Assembly (NCBI GenBank): GCA_021852245.1
Contig: JAJZNY010000008.1
Location: 1-7,598 of the forward strand
DNA: 7,598 nt
Direction of reading: 5' to 3'
Source of the DNA: Planctomycetota bacterium
Lineage (GTDB): Bacteria; Planctomycetota; Phycisphaerae; WQYP01
Part shown: piece by piece, positions 1-7,333 of the stretch
How positions within the stretch are numbered: the stretch's first letter is position 1
How the letters are laid out: each line of letters starts with the position of its first letter
Translations under genes and position numbers: made by a program
The notes under the pieces: generated by a model
What the model was told of the DNA's origin: nothing
Seen by the model: only the letters and a program-made list of their open reading frames with translations
Database searches by the model: none

Positions 1-1073
1 CGCCCCTGCGGGAGCAGATCGATCAACTGGATCATCAGATCGTGGCGATTTTGAATCAGCGGGCGCGAATCGTGGTGGAGATCGGCAAGGTCAAGCAGAA
101 TTCCAATGCCCCCATCTATGCGCCGGACCGGGAGAAAATTGTTCTCGAACGCGTCCGCCGAGCCAATCGTGAATCGGGCGGGCCACTGCCTGACAGTTGC
201 ATCGAGGCGATCTATCGTGAATTGATGTCGGGTAGTTTTGCCCTGGAAAAGCCTCTTCGCATCGCCTTTCTGGGGCCCAAGGGGAGTTTTTCACATCTCG
301 CATCGGTAAAAAAGTTCGGCTCTTCGGTTGAACATGTTTCAGTAGCGGATATCAATGGCGTGTTCGATGAAATTGCCCATCACCACGCGGACCTGGGGCT
401 GGTGCCGATTGAAAATTCCACCATCGGCGGGATCGTGGAGACGATGGATGCATTCGTTGAGCATCGCTCGGTCACCATCGTGGCGGAGACGCTGATTTCC
501 ATTCATCATCATCTGCTGGCCCAGTGCGAGGCATCGCAGATCAAGGTGATTTACAGCAAGCCGGAGGTGCTCAACCAGTGCCGCCGCTGGCTGGCGGAAA
601 CCCTGCCCGAAATACCGCGGGTGGCGGTGGGCTCCAGCAGCAAGGCGGCCGAGATGGCGCAGAGCGAGCCGCATGCGGCGGCGATCGGCTCGGCCCTGGC
701 CGCGGAGCTCTATAACCTCAAGGTGCTTTTCGCCAATATTGAAGACAATGCCGATAACGTCACGCGGTTTCTGGTGGTCGGCCGTCAGCCCGCCAAACGT
801 ACCGGCGATGACAAGACCTCCATCATCTTCACGACATCTCATAAAAGCGGGGCCTTGGTCGATGCCCTCGATGCCTTTCGGCAGTATGGCATCAACCTGA
901 CCAACATCGCCACCCGGCCGAGCCGCTCGGGTCCGTTCGAGTACTACTTCTTTGTTGATTTTAACGGCCATCATACGGATGAGCCGGTGGCCAAAGCCCT
1001 GGCGCAGGCGGGAGGGCATTGCCTGCAGATGTTCATGCTGGGAAGCTTTCCCCGTGCGGTAGAGGTGCTGTAG
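1..1073 (+). CDS. pheA: Bifunctional chorismate mutase / prephenate dehydratase (P-protein), 5' end outside window
   Basis: This enzyme converts chorismate to prephenate and then to phenylpyruvate, the committed steps of phenylalanine synthesis, in the cytoplasm. The frame is open from the left edge (first full codon at nt 3), and the codons before the GTG at 42 already read LREQIDQLDHQI, a typical AroQ helix 1, so that GTG is internal and the true start lies upstream. Residues below count the GTG as 1. The chorismate mutase domain spans about 1-65, with GKVK (15-18) and DREK (29-32). The dehydratase domain spans about 72-248, with GPKGSFSH (78-85), VPIENST (121-127) and the catalytic TRF (241-243). 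A C-terminal ACT domain spans about 258-335, with the GAL motif at 270-272. The usual Phe-binding ESRP motif reads ATRP (290-293). Only a few residues appear to be missing at the N-terminus. The domain identity is near certain. Confidence 0.96.
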   Translation, partial: PLREQIDQLDHQIVAILNQRARIVVEIGKVKQNSNAPIYAPDREKIVLERVRRANRESGGPLPDSCIEAIYRELMSGSFALEKPLRIAFLGPKGSFSHLASVKKFGSSVEHVSVADINGVFDEIAHHHADLGLVPIENSTIGGIVETMDAFVEHRSVTIVAETLISIHHHLLAQCEASQIKVIYSKPEVLNQCRRWLAETLPEIPRVAVGSSSKAAEMAQSEPHAAAIGSALAAELYNLKVLFANIEDNADNVTRFLVVGRQPAKRTGDDKTSIIFTTSHKSGALVDALDAFRQYGINLTNIATRPSRSGPFEYYFFVDFNGHHTDEPVAKALAQAGGHCLQMFMLGSFPRAVEVL

Positions 1074-1113
1074 GGCAACCGCGGAGAACCCGACGCCCAC
1101 ATCTGAACTTTTT
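1069..1113 (+). terminator. Possible weak intrinsic terminator after pheA
   Basis: TGT-a-GGGC (1069-1076) can pair with GCCCACA (1095-1101), giving seven base pairs with one bulged A. A short CGG/CCG helix (1082-1084 with 1090-1092) can form inside. Five T residues follow at 1109-1113, but 7 bases after the stem instead of directly after it. The stem includes the pheA stop codon. The geometry is poor for a strong terminator, so this is a tentative call; the rest of the gap to dnaX (to 1277) holds no gene I can support. Confidence 0.27.
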
Positions 1114-1265
1114 AAGCCCAGCCGGTATCGATGAACCTCTCATCAACGGCGGGAAACCGACGGGTCAGGGTTCAGTAAGCCTCTGCGGACGCGACGGACT
1201 CGAGCCGATAACGGCAGTAAAACCGGCCCCCCGCCGACGAGAGCGAAATTCCCCCATGCATCGTT

Positions 1266-1271
1266 TATAGT
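1266..1271 (+). promoter_or_regulatory. -10-like box directly before dnaX (possible leaderless start)
   Basis: TATAGT matches the sigma-70 -10 consensus TATAAT at five of six positions and ends 6 bases before the dnaX ATG. A transcript starting about 7 bases downstream of the box would begin at or next to the A of that ATG. There is no Shine-Dalgarno-like sequence in the 20 bases before the ATG, which fits leaderless translation. No recognisable -35 hexamer sits 16-18 bases upstream, so the promoter call rests on the -10 box and its spacing only. Confidence 0.35.
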
Positions 1272-1277
1272 AACGGC

Positions 1278-3176
1278 ATGGTGCAGCCCTATACAGTTTT
1301 GGCGCGACGCTACCGCTCGCAGGATTTTTCCCAGTTGCTCGGGCAGGAACCCATCGCCCAAACCCTCCGCAACGCGGTAACCTCCGGTCGCATTGCCCAC
1401 GCCTTCATTTTCACCGGCACGCGTGGAGTGGGCAAAACGTCCGCCGCCCGCATTTTAGCCAAAGCCATCAACTGCCCCGATTCAAAGGACGGAGAGCCGT
1501 GCGGCCGCTGCGCATCGTGCAAGGCCATTGCGGTAGGCGAAGATATCGACGTGATTGAAATCGACGGAGCTTCCAATAATGGCGTGGATCAGATACGGGA
1601 ATTGCGCCAGAATGCAGGCGTTTCGCCGACGCGATCCAAATACAAAATCTACATCATCGATGAAGTGCACATGCTCACCACGCAGGCATTCAACGCCCTG
1701 CTCAAAACACTCGAAGAGCCGCCACCTCACGTCAAATTCATTTTCGCCACCACCGATATTCACCGTGTTCCGGCAACGATCCTGAGCCGCTGCCAGCGAT
1801 ATGATTTCAAGAACATACCCACGGATGTGATCGCAGCGCATCTGGCCGCCATATGCCGCGATGAAAAGGCCTCCGCACAGGATGCCGCTCTGCATCGGAT
1901 TGCCGTTCTCGCCGCCGGGTCAATGCGTGATGCGCTTTCACTATTGGACCGGGTTCTTTCGCTCGGCGCCGGCGAGATCACCGAATCCCTGCTCAACGAA
2001 CTCATCGGCGCCCCACCTCTGGCGGACATGTGCAACTGGGTTCAATCCATGCTCAGCGGCGATGCGGCATCAGCTCTGGCGCAATGTGATGCACTTCTCG
2101 CCTCCGGCATGTCGCCTGAATATATGGTCAATGAACTGACCGGCATTTTCCGGCATCTGATGGTCATGGGTGTATGCGGAACCGATACGCAACTTGTGGA
2201 TGTAACGGCCGAATCCCGTCAGCAGCTTGCAACGCTCGTGCCTCAGCTCCCGCCGCAATTAGCCGCCCATCATATTGCGATCTGCGACCACACCGCACGC
2301 CAACTGCGCAATTCCACCATGTCCCGTCCGCTGCTCGATGCGCTGGTGGTACGATTTGCGATGACACCCGAATTTGCGCCCATCCGCCAATGGCTCAAGG
2401 AATTGCCCGCCGGTAGTGGAGCTGACGGCAGCGGCGAAAAAAAAAATGACATAACGCCCGGTTCTGTCCCCGGTACGGCCGTTACCCAGCCGAAATTTAA
2501 TCCCATTTCCGCGCCCGCTCCCGCCCCGGCGGCAAGGCCAGCCCCATCGTCGCAGGCTGCGTCGGCCACCGCGATTGCCGCCAAGCCGATCGCCGGCGGT
2601 GCCGAGCCGGTGGCTGCACGAACCGCAGCAACCCCGCCGGCGGCGCCACTGGCAACGTCCGCTTCCACGGCCACCACCGATCTCTCGACACCGGCTGCAA
2701 CAACAACCGCTCCGAAACAGCAACGAGCATCCGAGAGCGATGAAATGGCCCGATTCATTGACGTGCTGCGGGAATCCGGCGGTTCATCGGCGGAAGTTAT
2801 TGTCGGCGGCCTGCTGGGCTGGCAGTGGAATGAGGATTCCAGCGCTATCACCCTGCAGATTAATAAAAAAGTGGAAAGCTTCGTGCAGGGACAGCATGCC
2901 CGTCCAAAAATCGAAAAGGCCGTGGAGATCACCGTCGGCAGGCCTGTCCGCGTTGAATTTGAATCGCACGCGGTGGCCGAAACGCGGCCGAAAGGCGCCG
3001 GCGGTGCGGCAGCTGTGGATGGAGCGCCTGCGCTGAGGATCAGTCCGGAATTGCGGGAGGAAGTCAGCGCCCATCCAGCCGTAAAATTAATTCAGGAAAA
3101 ATTTAATGCCAAGCTGGTGAATATCGAATATATATCGTCGGCCGAGGATGACGCCCATGCGGATGAAACAAATTGA
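1278..3176 (+). CDS. dnaX: DNA polymerase III clamp-loader subunits gamma and tau
   Basis: DnaX is the ATPase core of the clamp loader, which opens the beta clamp and places it on primed DNA; the full-length tau form also ties the polymerase core and helicase together. The 632 residues are close to E. coli tau (643). The AAA+ module shows Walker A GTRGVGKTS (47-55), four zinc-ligand cysteines (66, 75, 78, 81), Walker B with IIDE (126-129), sensor 1 FATTD (156-160), the SRC arginine-finger motif (170-172) and sensor 2 GSMRD (214-218). A helical collar domain spans about 225-370. An Ala/Pro/Thr-rich linker (about 391-482) follows, then a folded C-terminal domain (about 487-620). The ATG at 1278 is chosen because MVQPYTVLARRYR matches the family N-terminus. 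No Shine-Dalgarno is visible. An A10 run at codons 387-390 probably yields a short gamma form. The end overlaps the next gene. Confidence 0.97.
   Translation: MVQPYTVLARRYRSQDFSQLLGQEPIAQTLRNAVTSGRIAHAFIFTGTRGVGKTSAARILAKAINCPDSKDGEPCGRCASCKAIAVGEDIDVIEIDGASNNGVDQIRELRQNAGVSPTRSKYKIYIIDEVHMLTTQAFNALLKTLEEPPPHVKFIFATTDIHRVPATILSRCQRYDFKNIPTDVIAAHLAAICRDEKASAQDAALHRIAVLAAGSMRDALSLLDRVLSLGAGEITESLLNELIGAPPLADMCNWVQSMLSGDAASALAQCDALLASGMSPEYMVNELTGIFRHLMVMGVCGTDTQLVDVTAESRQQLATLVPQLPPQLAAHHIAICDHTARQLRNSTMSRPLLDALVVRFAMTPEFAPIRQWLKELPAGSGADGSGEKKNDITPGSVPGTAVTQPKFNPISAPAPAPAARPAPSSQAASATAIAAKPIAGGAEPVAARTAATPPAAPLATSASTATTDLSTPAATTTAPKQQRASESDEMARFIDVLRESGGSSAEVIVGGLLGWQWNEDSSAITLQINKKVESFVQGQHARPKIEKAVEITVGRPVRVEFESHAVAETRPKGAGGAAAVDGAPALRISPELREEVSAHPAVKLIQEKFNAKLVNIEYISSAEDDAHADETN
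2437..2446 (+). other. A10 slippage / programmed frameshift site in dnaX
   Basis: Ten consecutive A residues are read in frame as GAA AAA AAA AAT (E387 K388 K389 N390). In the -1 frame, or in an mRNA with one extra A, the run is followed immediately by TGA (2447-2449), giving a 390-residue product ending EKKK. In the +1 frame, or with one A lost, it reads ATG ACA TAA (stop at 2452-2454), giving 391 residues. Either product keeps the ATPase and collar domains and loses the linker and tau C-terminus. Known dnaX genes make gamma at such runs: E. coli by -1 ribosomal frameshifting, Thermus thermophilus by transcriptional slippage on nine A residues. A GGAG lies at 2418-2421, 15 bases upstream, and could act as an internal stimulator. 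The site is seen directly; its activity is inferred. Confidence 0.75.
3144..3147 (+). promoter_or_regulatory. Shine-Dalgarno-like GAGG inside dnaX 3' end, bearing on the start of the next gene
   Basis: GAGG abuts the ATG at 3148 with no spacer, so it cannot serve that start. It lies 9 bases before the in-frame ATG at 3157, a workable distance, and 15 before the ATG at 3163. The downstream gene may therefore start at 3157 instead of 3148. Another in-frame ATG at 3181 lies just after the dnaX stop, without a good Shine-Dalgarno. Confidence 0.35.
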
Positions 3177-5451
3177 AATAATGGCTCGCACGCCGGGGGT
3201 CCCAATCCGCCGCCGCGTGTTTGCCGCCTTGATGGGTATTTTCGCACTTCTGACACTCCATATACTCGTTGGATTCGCCCGACCGATCCAGCCCCCGATG
3301 ATGGCCATCCCCCAGAAGCCCCTCTTCGCCGTCCAGCTTAATTACACCCCGTCGCCGAGCCCCGGCATCGCCGTGCAATACATCTCCGGTTCAAATGCGT
3401 ACAGGAGCAGTGCTACTTACTTTTACACCTCGGCCAGGCGAGATCAGTGGCAGACCGGCATTTTTCATCTCTCCAACATCCGTTTCATCGGCCGGGAAAA
3501 TGCGGGTGCCGATTTTCGAATTGTCGCACCGGGCGGTATCGCCGTCCGAAAGATTACGGTGACGGCATATCCAATTCCCGGCGGTGAAAAGGCAAACGCG
3601 GGCCTATCGGCACATATCTCGCTCGGCAAACGCGGAGGCAAATCGGCGCGGGTGCTTTCCGGCGACGGCCTCCGACAGGTCGCCGCCGGTGGTCATACCA
3701 TCGACAGTCAGTACCGCCCCGCGGTCATCAACGGTGCCCCTGCCGAACTGCTCACGCATCCGGGCGTGGACTATCTTTATTTTCGTCTCTCGCGCCACAG
3801 CCAGCTTTTCAAGCTGCGTCCGAAAGCGGTTACCGTGACCGTAGTCTGGACTACAAATCAGCGCCCAAGTGTTTGGTCATATAAAACGTTTGCCCATTTG
3901 AGAGCGAATGGAATTACGAGGGCAGAAATCAATCTGAAATGGGGGATGATCGAGTCGCAACCGGGCCAATTTCATTTCCAAACATTGGACCGCACGCTCA
4001 GAAATGCCGCCCGGGCGGATGTCAAGGTGATTCCAATCTTTTGGTACAGCGTCTGGCAGGGCAATCCGCCGCCGTGGATTCATCACTACGACGTCGGCTC
4101 ATCCGGTTCTCCTTCGCGTGTGCCGGTATGGTGGAGCCACCCCTACCGCCGCGCCTACTTTCAATTTGTTTGCAAAACGATTCTGCATCTGCGCCGCAAT
4201 CCCGGATTCGGTGGAGCATTTCTCGATTTCGGCTGGCTGGATTACATGTGGGGGCCGCCGCCGGGGCCCGATGAAGTCAACGGCTACGCAGGTGCCGACG
4301 TGCGGGAGTTTCATCATTGGCTGAGGATGCGTTACAAAACGCCCGCCACCATCAATCAGCAGTTCGACTCCCACTTTGCAAGATTTCATGATGTTCCGGC
4401 CCAGCCCCCCGGGCAGCCTCTGTTTCCGCTTTATCAGCACTTCCGCAATTGGAGCGTAAAGGAAACTTACGGCAGGTTGACCGCCATGGTGCGGCAGCTC
4501 ACCGGCGCCCCGCTCTATTATTACTGGGGTGGCGGGTATTCCGGTGCCGGCGTCGCATTTAATATTCCGGATACTTTTTTTCAGCTGGCCCGCCGATACC
4601 ATGTCACGGTCTGCGAAGATTGCGCCGATCATACCAGCCTCATGCTGCTCTTTGCGAGTTTGGCGCGGGCGTATCACGTGCCGCTCTTTGAGGAATGGAC
4701 CCCCCATCCCGGGTTGAAAGCGGAAATCGCCCAGTTTCTCGGACATTATGGTTTTGAAGGCAGGCAAGCCGCCGGAATGGATTTTTTCCTCTACCACGGA
4801 GGCCGGGAATTTGACATCGGCTTCCCGCCCTATGTTCACGCACTGCCGCTGCTTGCCGCCATGCGCGGCCACTACCCCGCACAACCGGTCGCGGTATATA
4901 TTTCCTATCATCCGGTCTTTCGGCACCCGGTAATCTTGCAGGTGCTTTCCAATCGAGTCGCCGCCATCTGGAGAAAATGGCACATCGCCTTTACGGTCGT
5001 AACCGACCGGGAAATTCACGCCGGGGTCGTTCATCTGAATCATTTCAAAGCCGTCTACCCGATGGACGCCCGCCACAGCCGCATGCTTCAGGCTTATCAG
5101 CAGCATGGCGGACATCTTCTGCGGAATCCCGCGGAGTTGCTTCGGTATCTGCACCCATTTGTGAGCCTTACGCCTGCCTACAACGGACTTGAAGCCGTCC
5201 CCATGGTGGACAGTCGTCGCCACACCCTATGGCTTTCCCTCGCCCCCTGGTGGCGATCTCACCCCTGGCACGGGACGATCACCATCCACCTTGCCGCGAT
5301 GGGAATCACACATGGACGATATGAAATAATCAATGCCCGCACCGGTCGCCGGATCGACGCCTCACAGTCGGGAGCAAACCTCCGGGCGCTATTACGCATC
5401 GCGCCGGGCGACTGGAGAGTCTGGAAGATCATCCCGGTCGGCGGAACGTAG
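3148..5451 (+). CDS. Exported GH42-like (clan GH-A) glycoside hydrolase homologue, active site atypical
   Basis: GH42 enzymes are mostly beta-galactosidases. This 767-residue protein has a basic stretch (RRR, 21-23) and a hydrophobic segment (about 24-44), so it is a signal peptide or membrane anchor. Residues about 60-235 look like a beta-rich accessory domain. A TIM-barrel region follows (about 244-530): SYKTFAHLRANGI leads into a WGMIESQPGQFHF stretch (265-277), typical of GH42 beta-strand 2. The strand that normally ends in the Asn-Glu acid/base pair reads FLDFGWLD (358-365), with no Glu. FEEWTP (514-519) resembles the GH42 nucleophile segment. Residues about 565-670 resemble the trimerisation domain, and a small C-terminal beta domain follows. 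It overlaps dnaX by 29 bases; ATGs at 3157 and 3181 are alternative starts. It may be a hydrolase with rearranged catalytic residues or a non-catalytic sugar-binding protein. The substrate cannot be told. Confidence 0.72.
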   Translation: MTPMRMKQIEIMARTPGVPIRRRVFAALMGIFALLTLHILVGFARPIQPPMMAIPQKPLFAVQLNYTPSPSPGIAVQYISGSNAYRSSATYFYTSARRDQWQTGIFHLSNIRFIGRENAGADFRIVAPGGIAVRKITVTAYPIPGGEKANAGLSAHISLGKRGGKSARVLSGDGLRQVAAGGHTIDSQYRPAVINGAPAELLTHPGVDYLYFRLSRHSQLFKLRPKAVTVTVVWTTNQRPSVWSYKTFAHLRANGITRAEINLKWGMIESQPGQFHFQTLDRTLRNAARADVKVIPIFWYSVWQGNPPPWIHHYDVGSSGSPSRVPVWWSHPYRRAYFQFVCKTILHLRRNPGFGGAFLDFGWLDYMWGPPPGPDEVNGYAGADVREFHHWLRMRYKTPATINQQFDSHFARFHDVPAQPPGQPLFPLYQHFRNWSVKETYGRLTAMVRQLTGAPLYYYWGGGYSGAGVAFNIPDTFFQLARRYHVTVCEDCADHTSLMLLFASLARAYHVPLFEEWTPHPGLKAEIAQFLGHYGFEGRQAAGMDFFLYHGGREFDIGFPPYVHALPLLAAMRGHYPAQPVAVYISYHPVFRHPVILQVLSNRVAAIWRKWHIAFTVVTDREIHAGVVHLNHFKAVYPMDARHSRMLQAYQQHGGHLLRNPAELLRYLHPFVSLTPAYNGLEAVPMVDSRRHTLWLSLAPWWRSHPWHGTITIHLAAMGITHGRYEIINARTGRRIDASQSGANLRALLRIAPGDWRVWKIIPVGGT

Positions 5452-5459
5452 CCGCCCCG
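5435..5459. terminator. GC-rich hairpin spanning the two convergent stop codons
   Basis: GGCGG (5440-5444) pairs with CCGCC (5452-5456) around a 7-base loop. After a two-base TC bulge the stem continues with CGG (5435-5437) pairing with CCG (5457-5459), eight pairs in all. It lies exactly between the hydrolase stop (5449-5451) and the propeller stop (5461-5463), where a shared bidirectional terminator would be useful. Neither strand has a T-rich tract after the stem, so it may only stall polymerase, protect 3' ends, or be chance. Confidence 0.35.
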
Positions 5460-5460
5460 A

Positions 5461-7308
5461 TCATCGCTGCAGCAGGCCGTAACAGTTCAGTGCGTCGGTC
5501 GTGCTGACATACACCCGTCCGTCGACGACCGTCGGTGTGGAATTCATATCAATTTCTCGGCCCACGAGTTTGTTGCTCAAGCCGCTGCGGCCGTCTCCGT
5601 TGTTACTGTCAAATAATACCCGGTGCAGATCATCCGCCCGATACGCCATAAGCCGATTGCCGTTCCGGTTCATCAGCCAGACGATTCCGTGATGCGAACC
5701 GTCGGCGGAAATCTCGGGCGTCGATCCGGGATACTCGTATTTCGCCCGAGTTTCAGACTTCGGCTTCGGCTGGATGTGGGCATGAGAGATAAAAAAGGCC
5801 TTGGCGTAGTCATTCACTTCGGCGTAATAAATCCAGCCGCCATGACGATGCGCCCCGGCAAAAAATGCCCCGGTGCTGAACCCGGGCCCCGTCGCATGCG
5901 CCAGTCTCTGCACCACAGCGTCAAAACCCGAATGCCCCTCCCCCTTGATACTTCCGTGATATCCTCCCATATCATCCCGGTCCAACAGATAAATAATCCC
6001 CTGTTTATCGTTGATCACCAGCAGATGCCGATGGCGGGCATCGCCAACAGACGCCGGCAGCAGCACCGGGCTTGACGAGCCCAGATCAAGATCATGCTGC
6101 AACAGAAAATTTTCATCGCGGGGTACAAAATAATCCGCCACATGCAGGCCGAAACCGTTCGGGTTGTCGCGGTGCTGATGCGTGTCGGAATCGGGGGCGA
6201 GTTTGAGGGCGGCATCGCCGAAATCGCCCAGTGCCGGAATTCGGAGGTTCGGCGAATCCACCTGCAGGCGCCCACGGTACGGCGCCGGAACAAGATGGGT
6301 ATCAAAGGTACCATTCCCGGTTTCCACAAACAGATTCCCCTTGCGATCAATGGCAATCGGTCCGCCCCAGATTCCAGCGGCCCAGCCGCTCGGAGTTGAA
6401 CTCCAGACAGCCTTGACCGGCAGTCGCCCCTGTGCGTTTTTTACCGTGCCATAACCAAGAATCCACCCGTTATACGGCCCGATGTCGCCCGGATCCGCAC
6501 AGGCCATATACAGCACATGATTCACCGGATCGATGGCAAGGTACCGAAAGGTGATATCGAAACCGTAGAAGCGATCCAGTTTTCCATCGGCCCGGCGGAC
6601 GGTCGGCCCGCTGATGTACTGACCGCGCGGCCCACTTTCAGAAATCTTTATGGTATGGGCGTACGGTTTCCCATTGCTTAACCGCAGGGAACTGAGCAGA
6701 TGAATCCAGTGCAGTTGGCCGTGCGTTCCGGGCCCTTTTTCCGCCTCCTCACATTCCACGTAGAGCGCACCGGTCGCCGGATCAATGACCGGAGTGTCCT
6801 CCAGCGGTTCGTTCTTGGCGGCTGGGTTCGGGTTATGTTCCTGCGCTTTGACGGTGTCCAATGCGTTGTCAAATCGGGCCAGCAGGCTGCGCTTCCACAA
6901 TACCCGGCCGGTATCAGCATTGATGGCATATACCGTATCGCGCGATGTGGCGACAATGATGATGTTCTGCACCCCTTGGTGCGGGCCGACGGTGATATCG
7001 ACATGCGAGACAAATAGCGGCTCTCCGTAATCCACACCATCAAGCCGGGTGACAAAAAGTTTGCCAAACCGCCCGACGCGAACATTCTGCGGCGTCAGCA
7101 GCGATTCATGAAGATTCTCGCCGTTGTTGAAGTTGTCATTATGATTGGTAAGGACATTCACACCCGCCGCGGCGCAAGCCCCATTTGCGAGCACACATCC
7201 TGCCATGAGGCCGCAAGCACCGAAGATCATCAAATTTTTCAAACGGCGCTTGATCAAACCCGTTCCCCTGCTCTTGCGACCTTTCCGTTTCTGCATTGCA
7301 AATTTCAT
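5461..7308 (-). CDS. Secreted PQQ-type beta-propeller protein
   Basis: This 615-residue protein belongs to a family of exported propellers, common in Acidobacteria and Planctomycetes, that open with a pattern like VLT-HNDN-x-GENL-ESLLTP-NV (here 52-76) followed by FGKLF (81-85). Propeller repeats are visible as VYAINADTGRVLWK (126-139), GALYVECEE (180-188), GGPIAIDRKGNLFVETGNG (315-333), DLGSSSPVLLP (408-418), IIYLLDRD (438-445) and TPTVVDGRVYVST (591-603). The N-terminus is a long, very basic n-region (about 1-26) and a hydrophobic core ending LMAGC (34-38) or ACAAA (44-48). The first would be a lipoprotein site with Met in place of the usual Leu/Val/Ile, the second an ordinary signal peptidase site. 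AAAGG (7320-7324) lies 11 bases before the ATG and supports this start. No catalytic residues are evident; a binding or scaffold role outside the cytoplasm is likely. PQQ binding itself is not shown. Confidence 0.85.
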   Translation of the reverse strand: MKFAMQKRKGRKSRGTGLIKRRLKNLMIFGACGLMAGCVLANGACAAAGVNVLTNHNDNFNNGENLHESLLTPQNVRVGRFGKLFVTRLDGVDYGEPLFVSHVDITVGPHQGVQNIIIVATSRDTVYAINADTGRVLWKRSLLARFDNALDTVKAQEHNPNPAAKNEPLEDTPVIDPATGALYVECEEAEKGPGTHGQLHWIHLLSSLRLSNGKPYAHTIKISESGPRGQYISGPTVRRADGKLDRFYGFDITFRYLAIDPVNHVLYMACADPGDIGPYNGWILGYGTVKNAQGRLPVKAVWSSTPSGWAAGIWGGPIAIDRKGNLFVETGNGTFDTHLVPAPYRGRLQVDSPNLRIPALGDFGDAALKLAPDSDTHQHRDNPNGFGLHVADYFVPRDENFLLQHDLDLGSSSPVLLPASVGDARHRHLLVINDKQGIIYLLDRDDMGGYHGSIKGEGHSGFDAVVQRLAHATGPGFSTGAFFAGAHRHGGWIYYAEVNDYAKAFFISHAHIQPKPKSETRAKYEYPGSTPEISADGSHHGIVWLMNRNGNRLMAYRADDLHRVLFDSNNGDGRSGLSNKLVGREIDMNSTPTVVDGRVYVSTTDALNCYGLLQR

Positions 7309-7333
7309 ATTGACTTCGACCTTTCTGCCGCCA

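Noticed and set aside
339..1100. Minus-strand open frame (253 codons) opposite pheA
   Set aside because: pheA is unambiguous here, and the antisense product resembles no family.
1160..1195. tRNA-like GGGTTCAGT (T-loop resemblance)
   Set aside because: The flanking bases do not form a 5-pair T stem, and no anticodon arm or acceptor stem can be drawn.
1074..1277. Possible SRP RNA or other structured RNA upstream of dnaX
   Set aside because: An SRP RNA near dnaX is known in some bacteria, but the diagnostic GGAAG/AGCAG core is absent on both strands. GGTCAGGGTTCAG near 1164 only superficially resembles it, and only short stems such as GATGA/TCATC (1130-1144) are present.
2270..2932. Minus-strand open frame (220 codons) opposite the dnaX linker
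   Set aside because: Low-complexity Ala/Gly/Val composition mirrors the Ala/Pro-rich tau linker on the other strand.
4099..5223. Long minus-strand open frame (374 codons) opposite the hydrolase gene
   Set aside because: The plus strand carries clear GH42-like family features across the whole region; the antisense product has no recognisable motif and is a typical shadow in GC-rich DNA.
5427..5465. Direct repeat GATCATC on both sides of the convergent hairpin
   Set aside because: Seven bases, no transposase or target-site context; expected by chance.
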